Assembly (NCBI RefSeq): GCF_042242105.1
Contig: NC_092031.1
Span: 17,719,662-17,783,661 of the forward strand
From: Pempheris klunzingeri
Taxonomy: Eukaryota; Chordata; Actinopteri; Acropomatiformes; Pempheridae
Length of the DNA stretch: 64,000 nucleotides
Reading direction: 5' to 3'
The position numbers and the translations under genes were made by a program. How positions within the stretch are numbered: the stretch's first letter is position 1; every line of letters begins with the position of its first letter. The notes under the pieces were generated by a model. That model had not been told where the DNA came from. It saw only the letters and a list, made by a program, of their open reading frames with translations, and searched no databases. Of this stretch, positions 48,001 through 61,579 are shown piece by piece.

Positions 48001-51000
48001 GGAGCACGCAGACAGACACACAGACACACAGACAGACAGACAGACAGACAGACAGGTGGACCGTATCACTTGTGTCCATCAAATAGGTTTTTTTATAACC
48101 GCATTTTCACACCCCTGTGACAATTCCACTGTGAGATTGGCTCTAATCGGGCTCTTTAGACTGAATTGTTGACTTTCTGGGGTCACCTAGTTAAAGATAC
48201 CACGCTAAATGTAGAGCAGCGCATCAGTCCACAGCCATCAGCTCACCTTCTTATCCTTGGCTGTGAGGTCCCGTGTACGGTAGGTGACCTGTGTGCGTCC
48301 GTCCTCTATGATCTCTCTGCTGATTGGGATGTTGGCCACCTTGTCCTGCCTGCTGTAGGTGTAGGCCGGCTGGAGGAACGAAAAGACACTGGTGGCTGTG
48401 GAAGAGGAAGAGGGGAATCCATTAGAGCAATCCACAATGAAGATCATGGACTTTCCCATTAGTCACAGGAGCTCTGATGAGTTAATGGACCCATTTTGAA
48501 GGACTGAAGGTTTGCATACAAAGCTAGAATTGAACTTGGAGATTTCTCACCATGCTCTTTGATGATGGTGATGTTCACCAAACGTTTTCCAATCTCAGCA
48601 ATGCCCAGTGGCACATCCATGGCCTCCACCAGCAACTGCTTCTTGTCGTCATCTTCGTCCTTGACGAAGAGCGGCACGTGAACGTCTACTGACTCCACAC
48701 CTTCTTGGAACTCTACGGCTCCCGCAGCCTCTGCAGAAGATTACGATGACAGGATTCATGGTAAGACTGATAAAGATGCTCGGCAGAGGTCACAGATTGC
48801 GTCAACACAAACTGTATGTCAGACTTCTCATTTCATTCACAAACCTTTGTCTGTGGCCACGGTGTAGTAGCCGGGCACCACTTTGAGGTCTTGGAAGTTT
48901 CCAGACTGGACATTTTTCTCTGTGAGTTTGACAATATCAGGGTAGCTGCCACGAGGAGCAGACAAGACTGTGTCCATGATGACATAGTCGTGCCTGAAGA
49001 GAACAGGAGGGGCAGAGACATTACATTACTTCAAATGACATTAAACTGTGGCGTTGTCTTGTATTGTATCAGGGAGAATGTTACCTTTTCCCAGCATTTC
49101 TCTGCATTCTGCAAGAACCAAAACAAGTATCAATGAGTGAGACGTTTCACTTCCATTTTTTGATTGTTGGAGCATGAAGACACTCGTATCTTACAATGAA
49201 TACACCTGCAGGTCTGTTAAGGAACCTACTGTATGTAGCTTGACATGTTGTTTACAACATTTTACCTGAATGAGGTCTTTTGCACCTTCTGGGCGCCGGG
49301 AATCTGCTTGTACACTTCATTTAGCTGGATGTGAGAGCAAATACGGCGATTAGTCAGACGGCCATCACTCATAAACTCATACACGTGCCTTCTAACAAAC
49401 AAAAATACACTCACATTATCGCCGACTTCCTTGCGGAGCTGTTCAGCTTCTCTGGATTCGTGCCGGGACAAGTTCTCAGAAAACAGCCTGTTCAGCCGGA
49501 GGGAGACCGGGAACTGGACTGCAGGGGGAAGGAGCAGCCGGGAAAATAAAGCAATTAAAGGTTAAAGTCCCAACATCACAACATTCCAATATCTGATCCT
49601 AACTTCTTCAGCTCAACATATACACAGCAGGTCACTTGACTGGTGCTGAAACATTTGATCACTCACTGGACTCTTTAGGGTTGGGCTTTATCAGAGCCTG
49701 GGGGTGATTGGGTCCTCGGTGTACGTTATCAGTAACCTTCCAGCGAACCACATCGGTTCCTTTGGGTGGGCCGGTCCTCACCATCGGTGTGTCCAGATGG
49801 TCTGAAGTGAGCAAAGACTGGCGGAGCAAATACTCGTCTTCCTTGAAGCCAACCATGCGACCTGGAGGGAACACAACACAAGGTGACTCATCTTCAACAT
49901 GGGTCCGTGTGGGTGGAAGTTTGAAAACAATACTGTCACCTCTAATATAACAAACATCTTACCTCTCCTACAGCAAGGCAGCAGGGCAAGACAGCTCTGT
50001 GGCAGGAGAAGACAGAAAGCATTTGATTACTTTCACCGGGGCTGAACAATGTGAATCATTTACGGTTGTAAGTGTGTGTGTTTATACCTGGCAGCAGGTT
50101 TTGCAGCAGGCACAATATTTCCAGCAGCAGAGCAGCAGAAGTGCCAGCAGTAACAAGAGGAACAAAAGGAGAGGGAGCAACCACAGGAGACTAGCAGGGG
50201 GACAATCTGAAGGTTTATCACAAAAGGTAGACACGGTTAGAAACACAACAGTCATACAGAACAATGCCGCTAGAGATTTAACTGGAATAAAGGGAAGAGC
50301 TCCTGTTCTAAAATCACTGTGTTGACATCAGTTAGGTCAGTTATAGTTTTTTCAGACTGCTGCTGTTGCTGTTTAGTTCCAGTGGCGTCCTGCTATGCTT
50401 GTAGTTTTGGTTTTAATTGTCCAGAAATTGGCTGCAACCCCAACACAAATGAGGTGAATGGAATTGTGTCTGCGGTGCTCACGCCTTTCAAAAATTACAT
50501 TAAAAACACAGATTTGTTGGAGCCATGTTGCTCTGAAAAAATCTACTGATCTCACAGAGAAAACTTTCCCTGAAAACCAGGGCTGGAATACCAACTGAGC
50601 AAAGTGGGCAACTGACCTGCAAGAAATCAATACTCAATAAGGTGTAAAGATACGTTCAAGTTCACTGAAAACTTCATTTTAACGTGTTAAATCTTTCTCA
50701 ATATCAGTTACAACCTGCTGCTCTGCTTCCACAGAACAGTGTGGGTGTGGTTTGGTCAGATCTGATTGACAGTGACAGCCTGGCAATATAAGCAAACAGC
50801 AACCTCTGTCATCATATTTGGTTTCAAATGCTGCTCTCGCTGATTGGTCTGTGGCATCACCTTATTTCAGCTGAGCTTATCGCCCACTTCAAAGCAGCGA
50901 CATGAGAACAAATAAAAGAGACAGGAGCCTCTCATTTGAAATAACCAAAACCGCTCTAACTTTGGCAGAAAACTCATGAAAGACCCCCAGCTCACATTGG

Positions 51001-52085
51001 CTATAGTGTCTACTTTGAGCGCTACAGCTCATTTCAGAGAAGTCAACAAAACAAAACTACAAGAGTAAAAGTGCTTTAATAATTTCTACATCAGTTGCTG
51101 AATGAGAGCACAGAGCGTATGTGATGCATATCAAACCTGTAGCTCACCTTTCTTTTCGAGTACCTGAACCTCCAACTTTTTAATTGAAGGATTTTTAGGG
51201 TTTTCAACAGTGTAGTAGTATGTACAGTCATCCTCATCACGGAAACTGCACGAATCAAGCACTTTCTCCCCTGAAAACACATCCATAGTTCAGTTATTGG
51301 TGTTTCAAAAGTGCCGTCGTCATTATCACCTAAAAGAAGACCAGGAGTCTGTGCAGGGTGCATCTGGATAATCAATTATTCAGTAGAAAGGAAGTCACAG
51401 TTATTTTGCACCTTGTCTGTGTACTTACGTTCTTTAAGTTCATCCACCATGACAATATCGAAGGGGCACTTAGCGCATTCCTCTTCCTCTTTCTTCTCTC
51501 CGGTCTTCCAGGCCTTACAAAGGACGCAGGCCTTTGTACCCTCACACACCCCCAACTGGGACTAGACAGGACACACACGCACGAAGAAGGTGAGACAGAA
51601 CTGTACAGATATGCTAACTAAGGTTAAAAAAAATAGGGGATAGCTGGAAAAGCAAAGGCACGACTAAAAATGATGTTGGAGCTGCGAATTTCTATCAATA
51701 CGCGCCCTCCACAACATACTCAGAGGCATAAATGCACATATGTTCACATTACACACCTCGAAATTTGGCTCACAGGTTGAAGTCACCTCGATACTGGAGG
51801 TTGGACACTCACAGCGGCCACATACGCAGCTACTTTGCCCATTGCAGACACCCTGGTCCAGAGGAAGACAGAGTCAGGCACCCAATCACGTGTAGGTTGA
51901 CACAATGACCTAAACTGCAAACGAGAACTGTTGGCTCTACTCACGCCATTGCTATCCAGACAGGTCTGGTTGCTCTTGGGACACTCACAGGAATTGCCCT
52001 CCCAGCCCTCCATACATGCACACTGACCCATAACGCAGGAGCCACGATCTGAAGAGAGGAGAACTGTTTTATCCCTGAGGTAAGT

Positions 52086-52123
<38 letters not shown>

Positions 52124-55100
52124 GGGGAGTGTGTATGTAATAGTACACATAACATAAAAAAAGAAAAGCAGCATGATTTGAACTTGACACTTATTGATAA
52201 AATGATACTGCTTATAATTCACTGAACTGTGTCCTTTCACTGATATCATCATCATTATTAAATATGAGGTGACATTTCATGGATGAAAATAGAGCGTCAT
52301 ACCGTTGCAGAGGAAGCCTCCATATCTTTGACACTGGGTGTTGTCGTACTGACAGTAGGGTCCTTCAAACTGATCCGGGTTGTAGCACACACAGGTTCCA
52401 CACGCCAGGCAGTCCCCACGGCCTGAGCAAGGTTTCGTCATGCCCGGCCCAATACACTGGCTGGTGTCCAGAGCCGAAGCACTTGCTGAGCAGTTACAGA
52501 ATGTATTCAGCCTGAAGGAGACACACGGACAAAACCAAATGAGAAAAAACAAAGATTCCAGAGGCCTGAAACAGTCCGTCGCTTTTGCAGAGGTTCCATA
52601 ACCCATGTATGAATATAGTGAGAAATACTTAAATAGTCTCACCAGCCATCATAGCACCGACACTTCCCGCACACCAGGTCTCCGTTGCCGTGGCATCTGG
52701 CTGCTTTAAGGATGGGAGTCTTGAGGACAGACAAAGGAGACACTGTGATGAATCTACAATTCAGAAGTGCGACTTAATGACTTCAGCTTGCGTTGCCTAC
52801 CTTCTCACAGTCACAGGTTGGACACAGAACGGAAGCCTTGATGTTGACACCGTCATTAAAGGTTGTGGGTTTGACTCTCATTGTCCCCTCTTTGCCCTCT
52901 GCTATTTGACAGACAGGCTGCTCGTCGACCTCTCGCTGGGCTTTGAGCCGCAACTTGAACTTGCCCTGGAGAACACACACACACACACACACACACACAC
53001 GGTAGTCAGTGTTTAGTTTAAATGGCCAACACTGTGTTTCATTCACTTGATGGCAGTAATGTAAAGTCGTCCTGACCATAATTACATTTCAGATAGGAAC
53101 ATATAATTTACAACAGCAACATTTCTGCTGATTCCTGCTGAACCTTGTTGACACATTTAGCAAAGTTTTGAAGAAGCTGCTTATAATTCCAGGAGGTATT
53201 TGAAGTGCTTGATTTTTGATTTCGGCAGATTAGTTTCTTAAAAGTTCCATTTGAGAGGTTGGGTGGTATAGCGTCTTATTTTGTCCATGTAATTGATTAA
53301 ATTGGATATTCGTGTCACAACACTGTAAAAGGAAATGATTTACGATGGATATCATGACAATAAAGACGGCTGTTGTGTGAAACCAGTGGGTGAGTAATTC
53401 CTGCTTTTTAAACCTATTCATTTGTTTGTTTGTCATCTTCCCTTTTACACTTTGAATGTATGATAGTACTAGTAGTAATATGTATGATGTATGATGGCAA
53501 GAATTAATATATTGGTTGTAAGCATGAAACATCAGTCTATGGACTATCGGCTTTTAAAAACCAGTATTTGGCCTTTTAAATCCATGAATGTGTGTGTGTG
53601 TGTGTGTTTGATCAGCTGTTTCCAGTTTGTTTTTCTCCTTACTATTGCTCCAGGCTTGAAATCAAAAGCCCCGTATTTTTTAACGGTTCCACTGGTGGAC
53701 AAGAACTGTGCCTCGAAAGCCTTGGGTTTCTCCTCTGCACGGATGCTCATCTTGGAACGGATATTCTGAAAGGACATGCGAGAACATCAGCAAACACCAG
53801 TTTTGCGTAGCTGTTTTATTCTAGTCGTCTGCAGAGTGCCAGCAACTGGAAAAAAAAAGCCACAAAAAGATTTTTACCTCAAAGGCAATCTCCATGACTT
53901 GCAGGATATTGCCTGAGTCCTCTTGCAGCAGACCAACCTCAGCGATGGGGAAATACTCTTGGAGTTTCTATGCAGAGAGAGAGACGAGACAAAAAGTGAA
54001 TCCATGACCCAAACTCATGCTTCGGGAGCAGAACTTCACTGAAGGCTGAACAACAAAAGTGCACCAACCTTGTAGTACGAGTAGGAGTGGTTGGTGACGG
54101 CAAAGATGGGAATGATGTTGTGTTTGCCCAGCAGACGAACCAGTGTGGGTATCGAAGGGTAATCCTGCTTTGTATCCTCTGTGTATTTGCCTTTTGCGTC
54201 CAGGTGGCAGCGCTCGTCGTTGCGTGGCAGGATGCCTGACAGCACGTTGGCGCCGTCGGCCTCGTAGTGGAAGGCTGACTCAGTGGAGAAGACCAGGAGA
54301 TGTGTGCTGAGGTCGCGCCAGCCAATCTTATCCTGGGAATAAGAATACCAGTCAGGCGGGAGCAGAGGATACAAGTGGTTGGAGGAGAAAAGGGATATGT
54401 AGATAAAAGAAAAGATGCACATTTTGCATTTTGCATGTGACCAAAGGTGACAATTATCATTACGCTAAAAGCGACCCCTTTCACAGTACTAATCAGATCC
54501 ATAGTTACACAATACACCATGTTGATCATACACATTTTAAAGACATCCTCATCAGGTGACCTGACTAAGAGAGACATTAACGGGATCTCAAGCAGAAAAC
54601 AACTAATGTCTTCTTCTTTCATTTGTTCAAACCATTGAAATGTTTATCTGTGACGCACTAAAATGTACTTTAGCAGTTTAGAGTCATAAAGTCAAGTGTT
54701 CACAGTGAAATGTATCTAAAGTTGGTTAATATTAGCTAACATTAGCCACCATGAGCTGAACCACTGAATGTACTGAATTGAACAAAGATGCATTTTATTA
54801 TTTATGAATTCAGCTACCTATTAGTAGTAATTACTTGGTTTATCTTTTCTTTCAAATGGCACATGGTCTAACTTTAACATCACATTAAAGTGCAACTTTT
54901 GGCCTTTGTTTTGTTTTTGAGAGAGAGGTGTGAGTTAAACTCACAAGCATCTGGACATTTCTGCTGCCATATTTTTAAATAGTAGAACTTAGTGGTCTGA
55001 CTGACCCCACAAACTGCTGCCTGCAATATGGCATCAAAACCTCCTTCGGGGGCGTCCAGGTTGCCGGATATTCTCTCCTTCTGGAGCTCACTGGTGAAGA

Positions 55101-56829
55101 AGTCCAAGTCGTTGGTCAGCTTGATGACGGTTTGGTATGAGAACGGAGGGTCACTGTCGGGCCACGGCTTGGCGAGTCTGAGAAGGAGGGGGCGAGGATG
55201 GACATTCAGATTACACGACTGTATGTATGCGTTTAACCTTCTGCAGTGTGTTCGTGTCACATTTTCTGTCTTACTTGGCGGGTCTCATGTCAGTCTGAGG
55301 CTCGATCACTTTGTCCACAAACTTTCCAAACCCAATGGCGTAATCATTTGACAGCCTCTGAACCAATGAAGCTGCAGGAAATACATCAGGATTACCATGC
55401 TAGTATCATAGTATTAGTCATCGCAACACACTGCCAATGCGAAGATGCTCACCCAGCTGTTTGCCCATCTTCTTCAAGTTGTCCAAATCGTCAGACATGG
55501 AGTTGGAGAAGTCCATGAGAATATAAAGGTCCAGAGGGCCTTGGGTTGGAGTGAACACCTCCACATCCACTATCCTCTCCTCTCCCGGTAGAAACGTCAT
55601 GCTCATCTGCTGTGGAGACACCTGAGACTGCGAGAGCGCCATGTTGATCCGCTGCTCCTGAGCAGGAACAAAAACAGAAGTTAAGTTAGGATTTCATTCT
55701 TTTTGATCTGAAAGAACAAATGATTTGAATGGCTGGAAGAGACGAAGTGATGAAGACTTACTCTCTCTATCTTCATACTGCTTTCAGCTGAGATTAGAGC
55801 TGCAGCAGTGCAGCCGTGGGCGAGCATGTTCTTGCGCAGGTCACAGCGCGGGCCATTGAAGGTCTGAGCGAACAGGAGGTTTGATTAGTGAGCTCTGATT
55901 ATAAATTCAGGCTGAAGATGTAATCTGCACCTTTGAAGTAGTAGTAACCTCAGCGTACATAGCTACCATCCAAGACTCAAAATACTTCTTACGTACACTG
56001 AATGCTAAATAGGGCAGTGTTTCTCAGCCCTATTGATTTAGATCAGGACTGACGGATTTAAATCCACTTCTTTTGTATTCCTGTTACTTTCTGCTCTCAC
56101 CTCATCAGGGCAGTAGACGCAGCCTTTCCCAGACTGCAGGCACTCGGAGCAAGTCTTGGCCCTGGAAGCCAGGCAGTAGTTCACTGTAGGGGGGGGGGAT
56201 AGGGAGGGGGAGAGTGTCAGGATGAGTCAGCATCACATAGGGACAACAGAGTAAATCAAACCCATGAAACATAGCTAGAAAACCTGCAGTAACGCTGAAC
56301 AGACTTTGGCACAGACTCTTGTTTTCTCCTGATAATGTTCCAAATGAAACCAATGCTGAAACCAACAGCTCCCTGAGACACTGAGACAGTAGTAAACAAA
56401 AGGGTGGCTCAAAAATAAAATGAAATAGTGGAGTCTAAAACAGTGACTTGGCTGAGCTACTGAGATTAGGCTGCAAACTACTGTTTTAATTGTGAAGTGT
56501 GTATGTCAGTTATATGTTCAATCAATCAATCATTTAGATACAATGACACAAATTACTGATAATTCACAATTTCCCCCATCGCCCAAAGAAGAAAAACACA
56601 GAATTATTCCATTTCTAATCATATAAATTGGTGAAAATCAGCGATTTCAGAGGCTCAGCGTTCACCTAAAATGCCAACCAGCCTATCAACATAGAACAGA
56701 AGCCCCTGAAATTGAAAACATGAAATGATGTGGATCCGATTGGGCTTCCTCACCTTCAGCATAGCAGCAGGTCAACAGGAGGGCCAGAAGCCCGAGCCCC
56801 GCCGAGAGATGCAACGTCCATCTCCCCAT
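39465..56829 (-). CDS. itgb4: integrin beta-4
   Basis: Beta subunit of the laminin receptor alpha6-beta4, linking hemidesmosomes to keratin through plectin (family knowledge). 42 exons: 56754-56829, 56101-56183, 55762-55863, 55453-55657, 55275-55371, 55006-55177, 54069-54332, 53878-53967, 53643-53765, 52801-52965, 52643-52719, 52303-52511, 51945-52048, 51757-51852, 51429-51561, 51148-51270, 50088-50206, 49963-49996, 49667-49861, 49415-49518, 49266-49324, 49085-49108, 48845-48993, 48551-48730, 48247-48395, 47392-47599, 46964-47281, 46634-46791, 46338-46518, 46043-46180, 45763-45945, 45542-45670, 44552-44707, 42827-43015, 42598-42744, 42054-42188, 41135-41284, 40793-40981, 40562-40717, 40276-40440, 39675-39794, 39465-39595. 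About 1994 aa; human is about 1822. Order: signal peptide, PSI, beta-I domain (MIDAS D136/S138/S140 in DFSNSMSDD), Cys-rich EGF repeats, transmembrane segment about 712-733, juxtamembrane CCWKYCACC, Calx-beta about 985-1095, FNIII pair about 1220-1430, connecting segment, FNIII pair about 1691-1911, C-tail. Confidence 0.96.
42341..42366. repeat. (GGGA)n microsatellite
   Basis: Six to seven GGGA units in an itgb4 intron, beside a 12-base poly(A) near 42298-42309. Confidence 0.9.
43655..43780. mobile_element. fragment related to the 6285-6660 repeat family
   Basis: CATGATGGCACTAAAGGAAA followed by AGTCAGGGGATGAA matches the internal phrase I associate with the family seen in unc13d introns 2 and 6. 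It lies in the 1.5 kb itgb4 intron between the exons at 44552 and 43015. Confidence 0.5.
45025..45076. repeat. (TGCC)n tetranucleotide repeat
   Basis: About 12-13 perfect TGCC units in an itgb4 intron. It produces spurious frames of repeated ACLP or GRQA. Confidence 0.95.
48008..48055. repeat. (CAGA)n / (CACA) tetranucleotide repeat
   Basis: About 11 units of CAGA and ACAC variants in the itgb4 intron between the exons at 48247 and 47599. Confidence 0.9.
52087..52122. repeat. (TG)n microsatellite
   Basis: About 17 TG units in the itgb4 intron upstream of the exon at 51945-52048. Confidence 0.95.
52973..53000. repeat. (CA)n microsatellite abutting an itgb4 exon
   Basis: About 14 CA units starting 8 bp from the acceptor side of the exon at 52801-52965. 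On the coding strand the run is TG-rich and forms much of the region before the acceptor. Confidence 0.9.
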
Positions 56830-57059
56830 CTCCTTCCTGCAACAGAAACACATGAATACACTACAGTCAGACAGGCAAATGTACAATACAGCTATGAATC
56901 CATCGTTACAGACAGAGAGAGGGAGAGAGAAAAAAAATAAGCTACCGACTTTCCTCCTCCTGTGATATCTGTGCAGACTGAGGTGTAACTTGAACCACCT
57001 GTGCTTCCCCTCGGTCAAGCTCCAGAGAAAGTGAACAGGCCCAGACACTCTCCTTACCT

Positions 57060-57789
57060 TCACTTCAGTTTGTGAAGAGCTGCTAACAGACACTCCGTGC
57101 TTTAAGAAGATATGACAGGTCCTTTTTTTTTAACATTTTTCCTATTGACTAAAATAACTGAATACACAGTAGGCAATAACAGTGACCAACGCACAGTTTA
57201 TATATTACATATTTGGTGGTACCTAGCCATGCAGGTAGTTTTGGTGCTCTGGTTTGAAGATAACAGCCCGACATAATGGAGGTAAATAGAAATGTAGCTG
57301 TCCGATGAAAGCACTGTCGACAGTTTTCTTTGACACTACTTTCTACAGAAGAAATAGTCACTTTGAATGGAAGGCGCCACTACGGGGTGGGACCTGGAAG
57401 CATTCTGGGCAGATGCTGCGCAGACTCTTCACAAACAAAACCACACAATTTTATGCTGGAATTCTGGATAGAAAACAATCTGATAGACAAGAAACCGCGA
57501 AACTAAAAAGACCCCACTAAAAGACAGGAGGAGGAGAGTGAACAAAGGGCACTATGTGGCACGAAATGTCTCAGTAATTGTCTCAGTGGGCAGATAACAG
57601 AATACTGTACGTGCCACCGCAGAGCACAAAAAAAAAAAAAAAAAATGATGATTTGTGCTCTGAAGATTTACAACTGCAAGAAGGAATTTCTCCTTGAGGC
57701 GAGAGAATGACCTGTCCAAGTTAAAAACACAGTCTCAAAACACACGGGAAAGGCACCTCAGCACCTCCCTGTGAACTCCAGCTGAATAC

Positions 57790-57878
<89 letters not shown>

Positions 57879-58839
57879 TGCATGCCATAAGTTGTCACAT
57901 AAATCACTGACCGAGATGGGCCAGGAGAAAAACAGAACAGACCATCTCCTATGCTCCAAACTTGACCACTCACAGAATATGAGCTGAGCTTTGTTTTTTT
58001 CCCCCTCCTTCTCAGACAAAATCAAAAGCATGCAGGCGTTTACGACGCTGACAGTAAACTGGGAGACACAAATTACAGCTTCCAGGAGACAGAAAATAGA
58101 ACTGAGTCATTCGTTGTTTTTTTTTTTTGGTCGCAGAAAAGACGGGGAGTTTTCCCGGAGTTCAAAGTCGGACTGGTTGTCTCCACAGACAACAACATGC
58201 CTGCCAGGTGAAAATACCGCTGCTGGGTGTGGGTCTGACCCCTGTCGTGACATCATGAGTAAAGGGTGGGGGTCGTCTGTAACAGGTTTAGGGGTCATGC
58301 TCACAAACCTGGAAAATAGCAGCCTTAGAAGTTGTCACTGCATTCCACCTTAAGAACCCCAATACCACAAAGCAAACTAATACAGCAGGTTTCATAATGT
58401 CTCAATCAGTGGACGACAGCTAACCTGCTTATCTAACAGTGGGAACTCTCTCTACTGTTTGTTCTAATCCAGTTCCTTTCACCTGTGTTGCATTGTAGTC
58501 CACACTCTGATGTGGGCAGTCATGCAGAAATTTAAAAAAAAAAAAAAACTCTCTCTAGCTAAAAAACCTCTAAGCTAAATCAAAATCTGTCCAGAGCTCA
58601 GTCTTCAGTCTTGCATGCAATTTTTAAAAGCACACGGAGGGATATAAACTTACATAACGTGCACTTTACAGCCGTTCACCTTGCTCAAAAGTCATACAGA
58701 ATATGAAGCAGCAGAATCATTTGTAAATCCTGCAGAGCTGAGAAGAACACGCCTGAGGTGAAGGGCACTGAAAACAATGCAGCCATTAGGAAATGTATGA
58801 CTGGATACAAAGAGATTACTGATCAAACAAACCTCTTAC
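57060..58839. other. itgb4 5' intron
   Basis: No coding exon is visible between the acceptor before the ATG exon (about 56838) and the putative first exon. It contains the longest TG tract in the window (57792-57872) and an 18-base poly(A) at about 57628-57645. Confidence 0.5.
57792..57872. repeat. long perfect (TG)n microsatellite
   Basis: About 40 uninterrupted TG units, the longest in the window, followed by a short GA run. Confidence 0.97.
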
Positions 58840-59000
58840 CGCGCTCTCTCTCTCTCTCTCACTTTCTCAGTCCAAGTCCAAAAGTCCAACAATGAGTAAG
58901 AAAAAGCTAATTCCTTTTCGCTTTTTCTAACCCAAGAGTTTGGGAAAAGTTTGTATCCACCTGTAAAAAGGTGAAAAAAAAAAAAAAAAAAAAGATCAAA
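58840..59000 (-). other. putative non-coding first exon of itgb4 (start approximate)
   Basis: On the minus strand a good donor (GCGCG/GTAAGAGG, exon end 58840) follows a CT/GA-rich stretch. The ATG exon is preceded by a good acceptor (CTGTTGCAG) at about 56838. This suggests a leader exon spliced over about 2 kb. The transcription start is not determined. Confidence 0.4.
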
Positions 59001-59232
59001 GTTCCAAAAAGAAGAGACGGGACTTCCAGTTGATCCTTTCTGTCTCTTCGTTCTTCCCTGCTGTACAGTCCAGTCTGGTCAAATATTTACTTCTTTGCCC
59101 TCAAACTCAGCTGAGCCGAGTGTGTGTGTGTCTCTGCAAGTTTTTAAGTGTGTGTGGGAGAGAGATGTGAGAGACAGTGAGAGTCAGTGAATATGACTGT
59201 GTTGCTGTGACTTGATCCCTCCTTTAGTTTTG

Positions 59233-59269
<37 letters not shown>

Positions 59270-59270
59270 A
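59233..59270. repeat. (CA)n microsatellite
   Basis: About 17 CA units with a GA interruption, just upstream of the presumed itgb4 promoter. Confidence 0.9.
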
Positions 59271-60019
59271 CACCGACACGCCCACGCACTCTCGCACACA
59301 CACACTCTCCCTTCGCTATCCAGGTGAGTTGTGTGTGTGACAGAGGGTTAACTCCCTTCCTGTGCTTCTCTCTCTCTACCCCACCCTGTTAGAAATTAAA
59401 AGCTCCACACCTCGTGTGTCAGGGCCCCCCTCCCTGCTGCATTCCACCCCCACAGGAGTTCACCTGTGTGGGCTTGAGGCTGGGGAGCCAGGCCCCTCCT
59501 TCCGTGGCCTTCTCCCAGGCTCTTGGGAGTGGCAGGCAGAGCAGAACACTGCCTGCAGGCTATGGGAAATGGCTTTGTGACTCTTGTGTTTACACAATCG
59601 TGTTCTCACTCTCACAAGCACATACTCTACTTGTCAAATATTTGATATGAACATTATGATTGCCTCATACCTTCCTTTTCTGGAGGTAAGGCTACTTCCT
59701 TTGTTCTGTAGACTAATGAAGGTGTCAGTTACCAGCATGGGAATCCTTCATTCCTGAGCAGTGGGACAGAGTGATAGTGACCCCCGGCACTCAGTCCTGG
59801 TGCTCACTATGTTTAACTGTATTTCTACAGACTTGTACAAAGGTGCTTAAAAAGCTAGAATGAACTTGTTATAGTTGACAATCCAACAATTAAGGGTCCT
59901 CAGATTTAAATGTCCTTTCAGCATTTACTGCAGTAAGTCAGTGTGCTCCAAACCATCCCATACAAACGCTTTCTTTCAGCGCCTTCCAAAATCATGAACT
60001 AAAAATGAAATGAGTGTTT

Positions 60020-60140
60020 TCTGATCTGCCACCACACCGTTTAAGGTTTGGTCAAGTTTAGACAATGACATGGTTAGTATTAAAGGCTAAGGTTAGGAAA
60101 AGATTGTGGTCGTGGTTAAAACAAGCTGTGGCTAAGACTG
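60020..60140. mobile_element. percomorph repeat fragment (GGTTAGGAAAAGAT type)
   Basis: TTTGGTCAAGTTTAGACAAT, then AAGGTTAGGAAAAGATTGTG and GTGGTTAAAACAAGCTGTG, a pattern I recall as a common fish interspersed repeat. Class unknown. Confidence 0.45.
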
Positions 60141-60459
60141 AAGCGTGTTATGGTAAAATCACAGAAGAAGAACTGTTTTTAAACACATTTGCTGTATGTC
60201 AGATTTTTAATCAAAAATGTTTCAGTGCTCAAGGAAACAGACAAAGAATGATGAACACAATTTTGGTATATTTTGAGTGCCTTGAATAAAATCGACTACA
60301 AAGTAAGTGTACTAGCCAGATCTTTTGGCACCACTTGTCTTGGTTTTACTGGGGCTGATGGTCATAGTTATGCAGATGATACACTGATATACATTTCTTT
60401 ACTCAAATACTTTCTCTAAACTTTCTAGCTTGTAAAATGAAAACAGTGATTTAATTTAA

Positions 60460-60625
60460 TTTACAAATGTCTTTTTTTGTCTGACCAACAGTGCTTAACC
60501 TCGAAATATTCAGTTTACCATCACATATGTCAAAGAAAAGCATCAAATCTTTACATTTGAAATGATTAAAACAATAATCAAAAGAGTTGATACATTTTCT
60601 GTTGATTGACTAATACTTACACTCC
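60460..60625 (+). mobile_element. fragment of the 22628-22915 repeat family
   Basis: TTTGTCTGACCAACAGTGCT, ATATTCAGTTTACCATCACA and AATCTTTACATTTGAAATGA follow the family order. The end near 60590-60620 matches the family's terminal GATTGACTAAT-like segment. Confidence 0.6.
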
Positions 60626-61579
60626 TCCAAAACTCAACTTTTAGTTCTTCCTCTGGACCAAGAATCACTAGACACTGGTTCTGGTCAGGATTTAAATAAA
60701 TTATCTGGTTGACTTTAATGTCTTTTACATTTGTTTCTTCTTGGAAATCACCGCCTTTGAACTACCTTTTTTTTCAGTGAGTGTAGCCCAGTCATCATTC
60801 CATTTATCTATTTTGTGTTAATTGTTTGATAAAATACTTTGTGGTGCATTCTTGCTTGATAGTTGCTCTTGATTAGGAGTACAGTAATATTTAGAAAAAA
60901 GGAAGTAAGAGTTCAGTGTGAGCGGTATTATGTTTATTTCTCCGGACAAGCCTTTCTTTTTGGCTCCAGCAAACGACACGTCAGGTGTTAAAGGTTATTC
61001 TCAATCACTGTTGCAGTATTACACCCTATCACGCACTTCACAGACTCAGATCAGTGCCCATATGGTGGACCTGCCATCTGGGTTTCAAGGGGTTAACATG
61101 ACTTGGAGGAGAAAATAACCTTTTCCACTTCACTGTACATACCATACTGAGCAGTCTGAATGAGGACATACACAGTCACACTCCTAGCAACAAGATCGGG
61201 TGTGATACAATGGCTAACTTCTCTTGAAGGGGAACAAAACCTCTGCAGAAACACCCTCCTCCCTCTCGCTTTCTTGGCAGCGATGCCAGTCCAAACAGCC
61301 CTTTCACATGGTGGAGGAGGAGCTGAACGGGAGTGGCCCACCTACTAAATCATTTTTGTGCAAAGGTTCCCTGAGTGCAAGAAATAAAGCACTTTTCAGG
61401 CACGATTTGAGCTGTCAGTAAACGTGGCCGGTGACCCCCTGCAAGCCATGTCAGCTGTACAGCTCTACTGTAAACGTGGAAAACTGAATAAAATCTCCTG
61501 CACTTTCCTATAAAATGCATCCTGAGGGGTTTTGATATATTGAATGTTAGGTGAATTAACTACAAGAAACCAGATCCTT

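Noticed and set aside
48008-48055. CAGA repeat considered as a CRISPR-like array
   Set aside because: A simple tetranucleotide microsatellite in a vertebrate intron, with no spacers.
57735-58031. Open frames with poly(TH)
   Set aside because: Translation of the TG microsatellite on the minus strand; no protein support.
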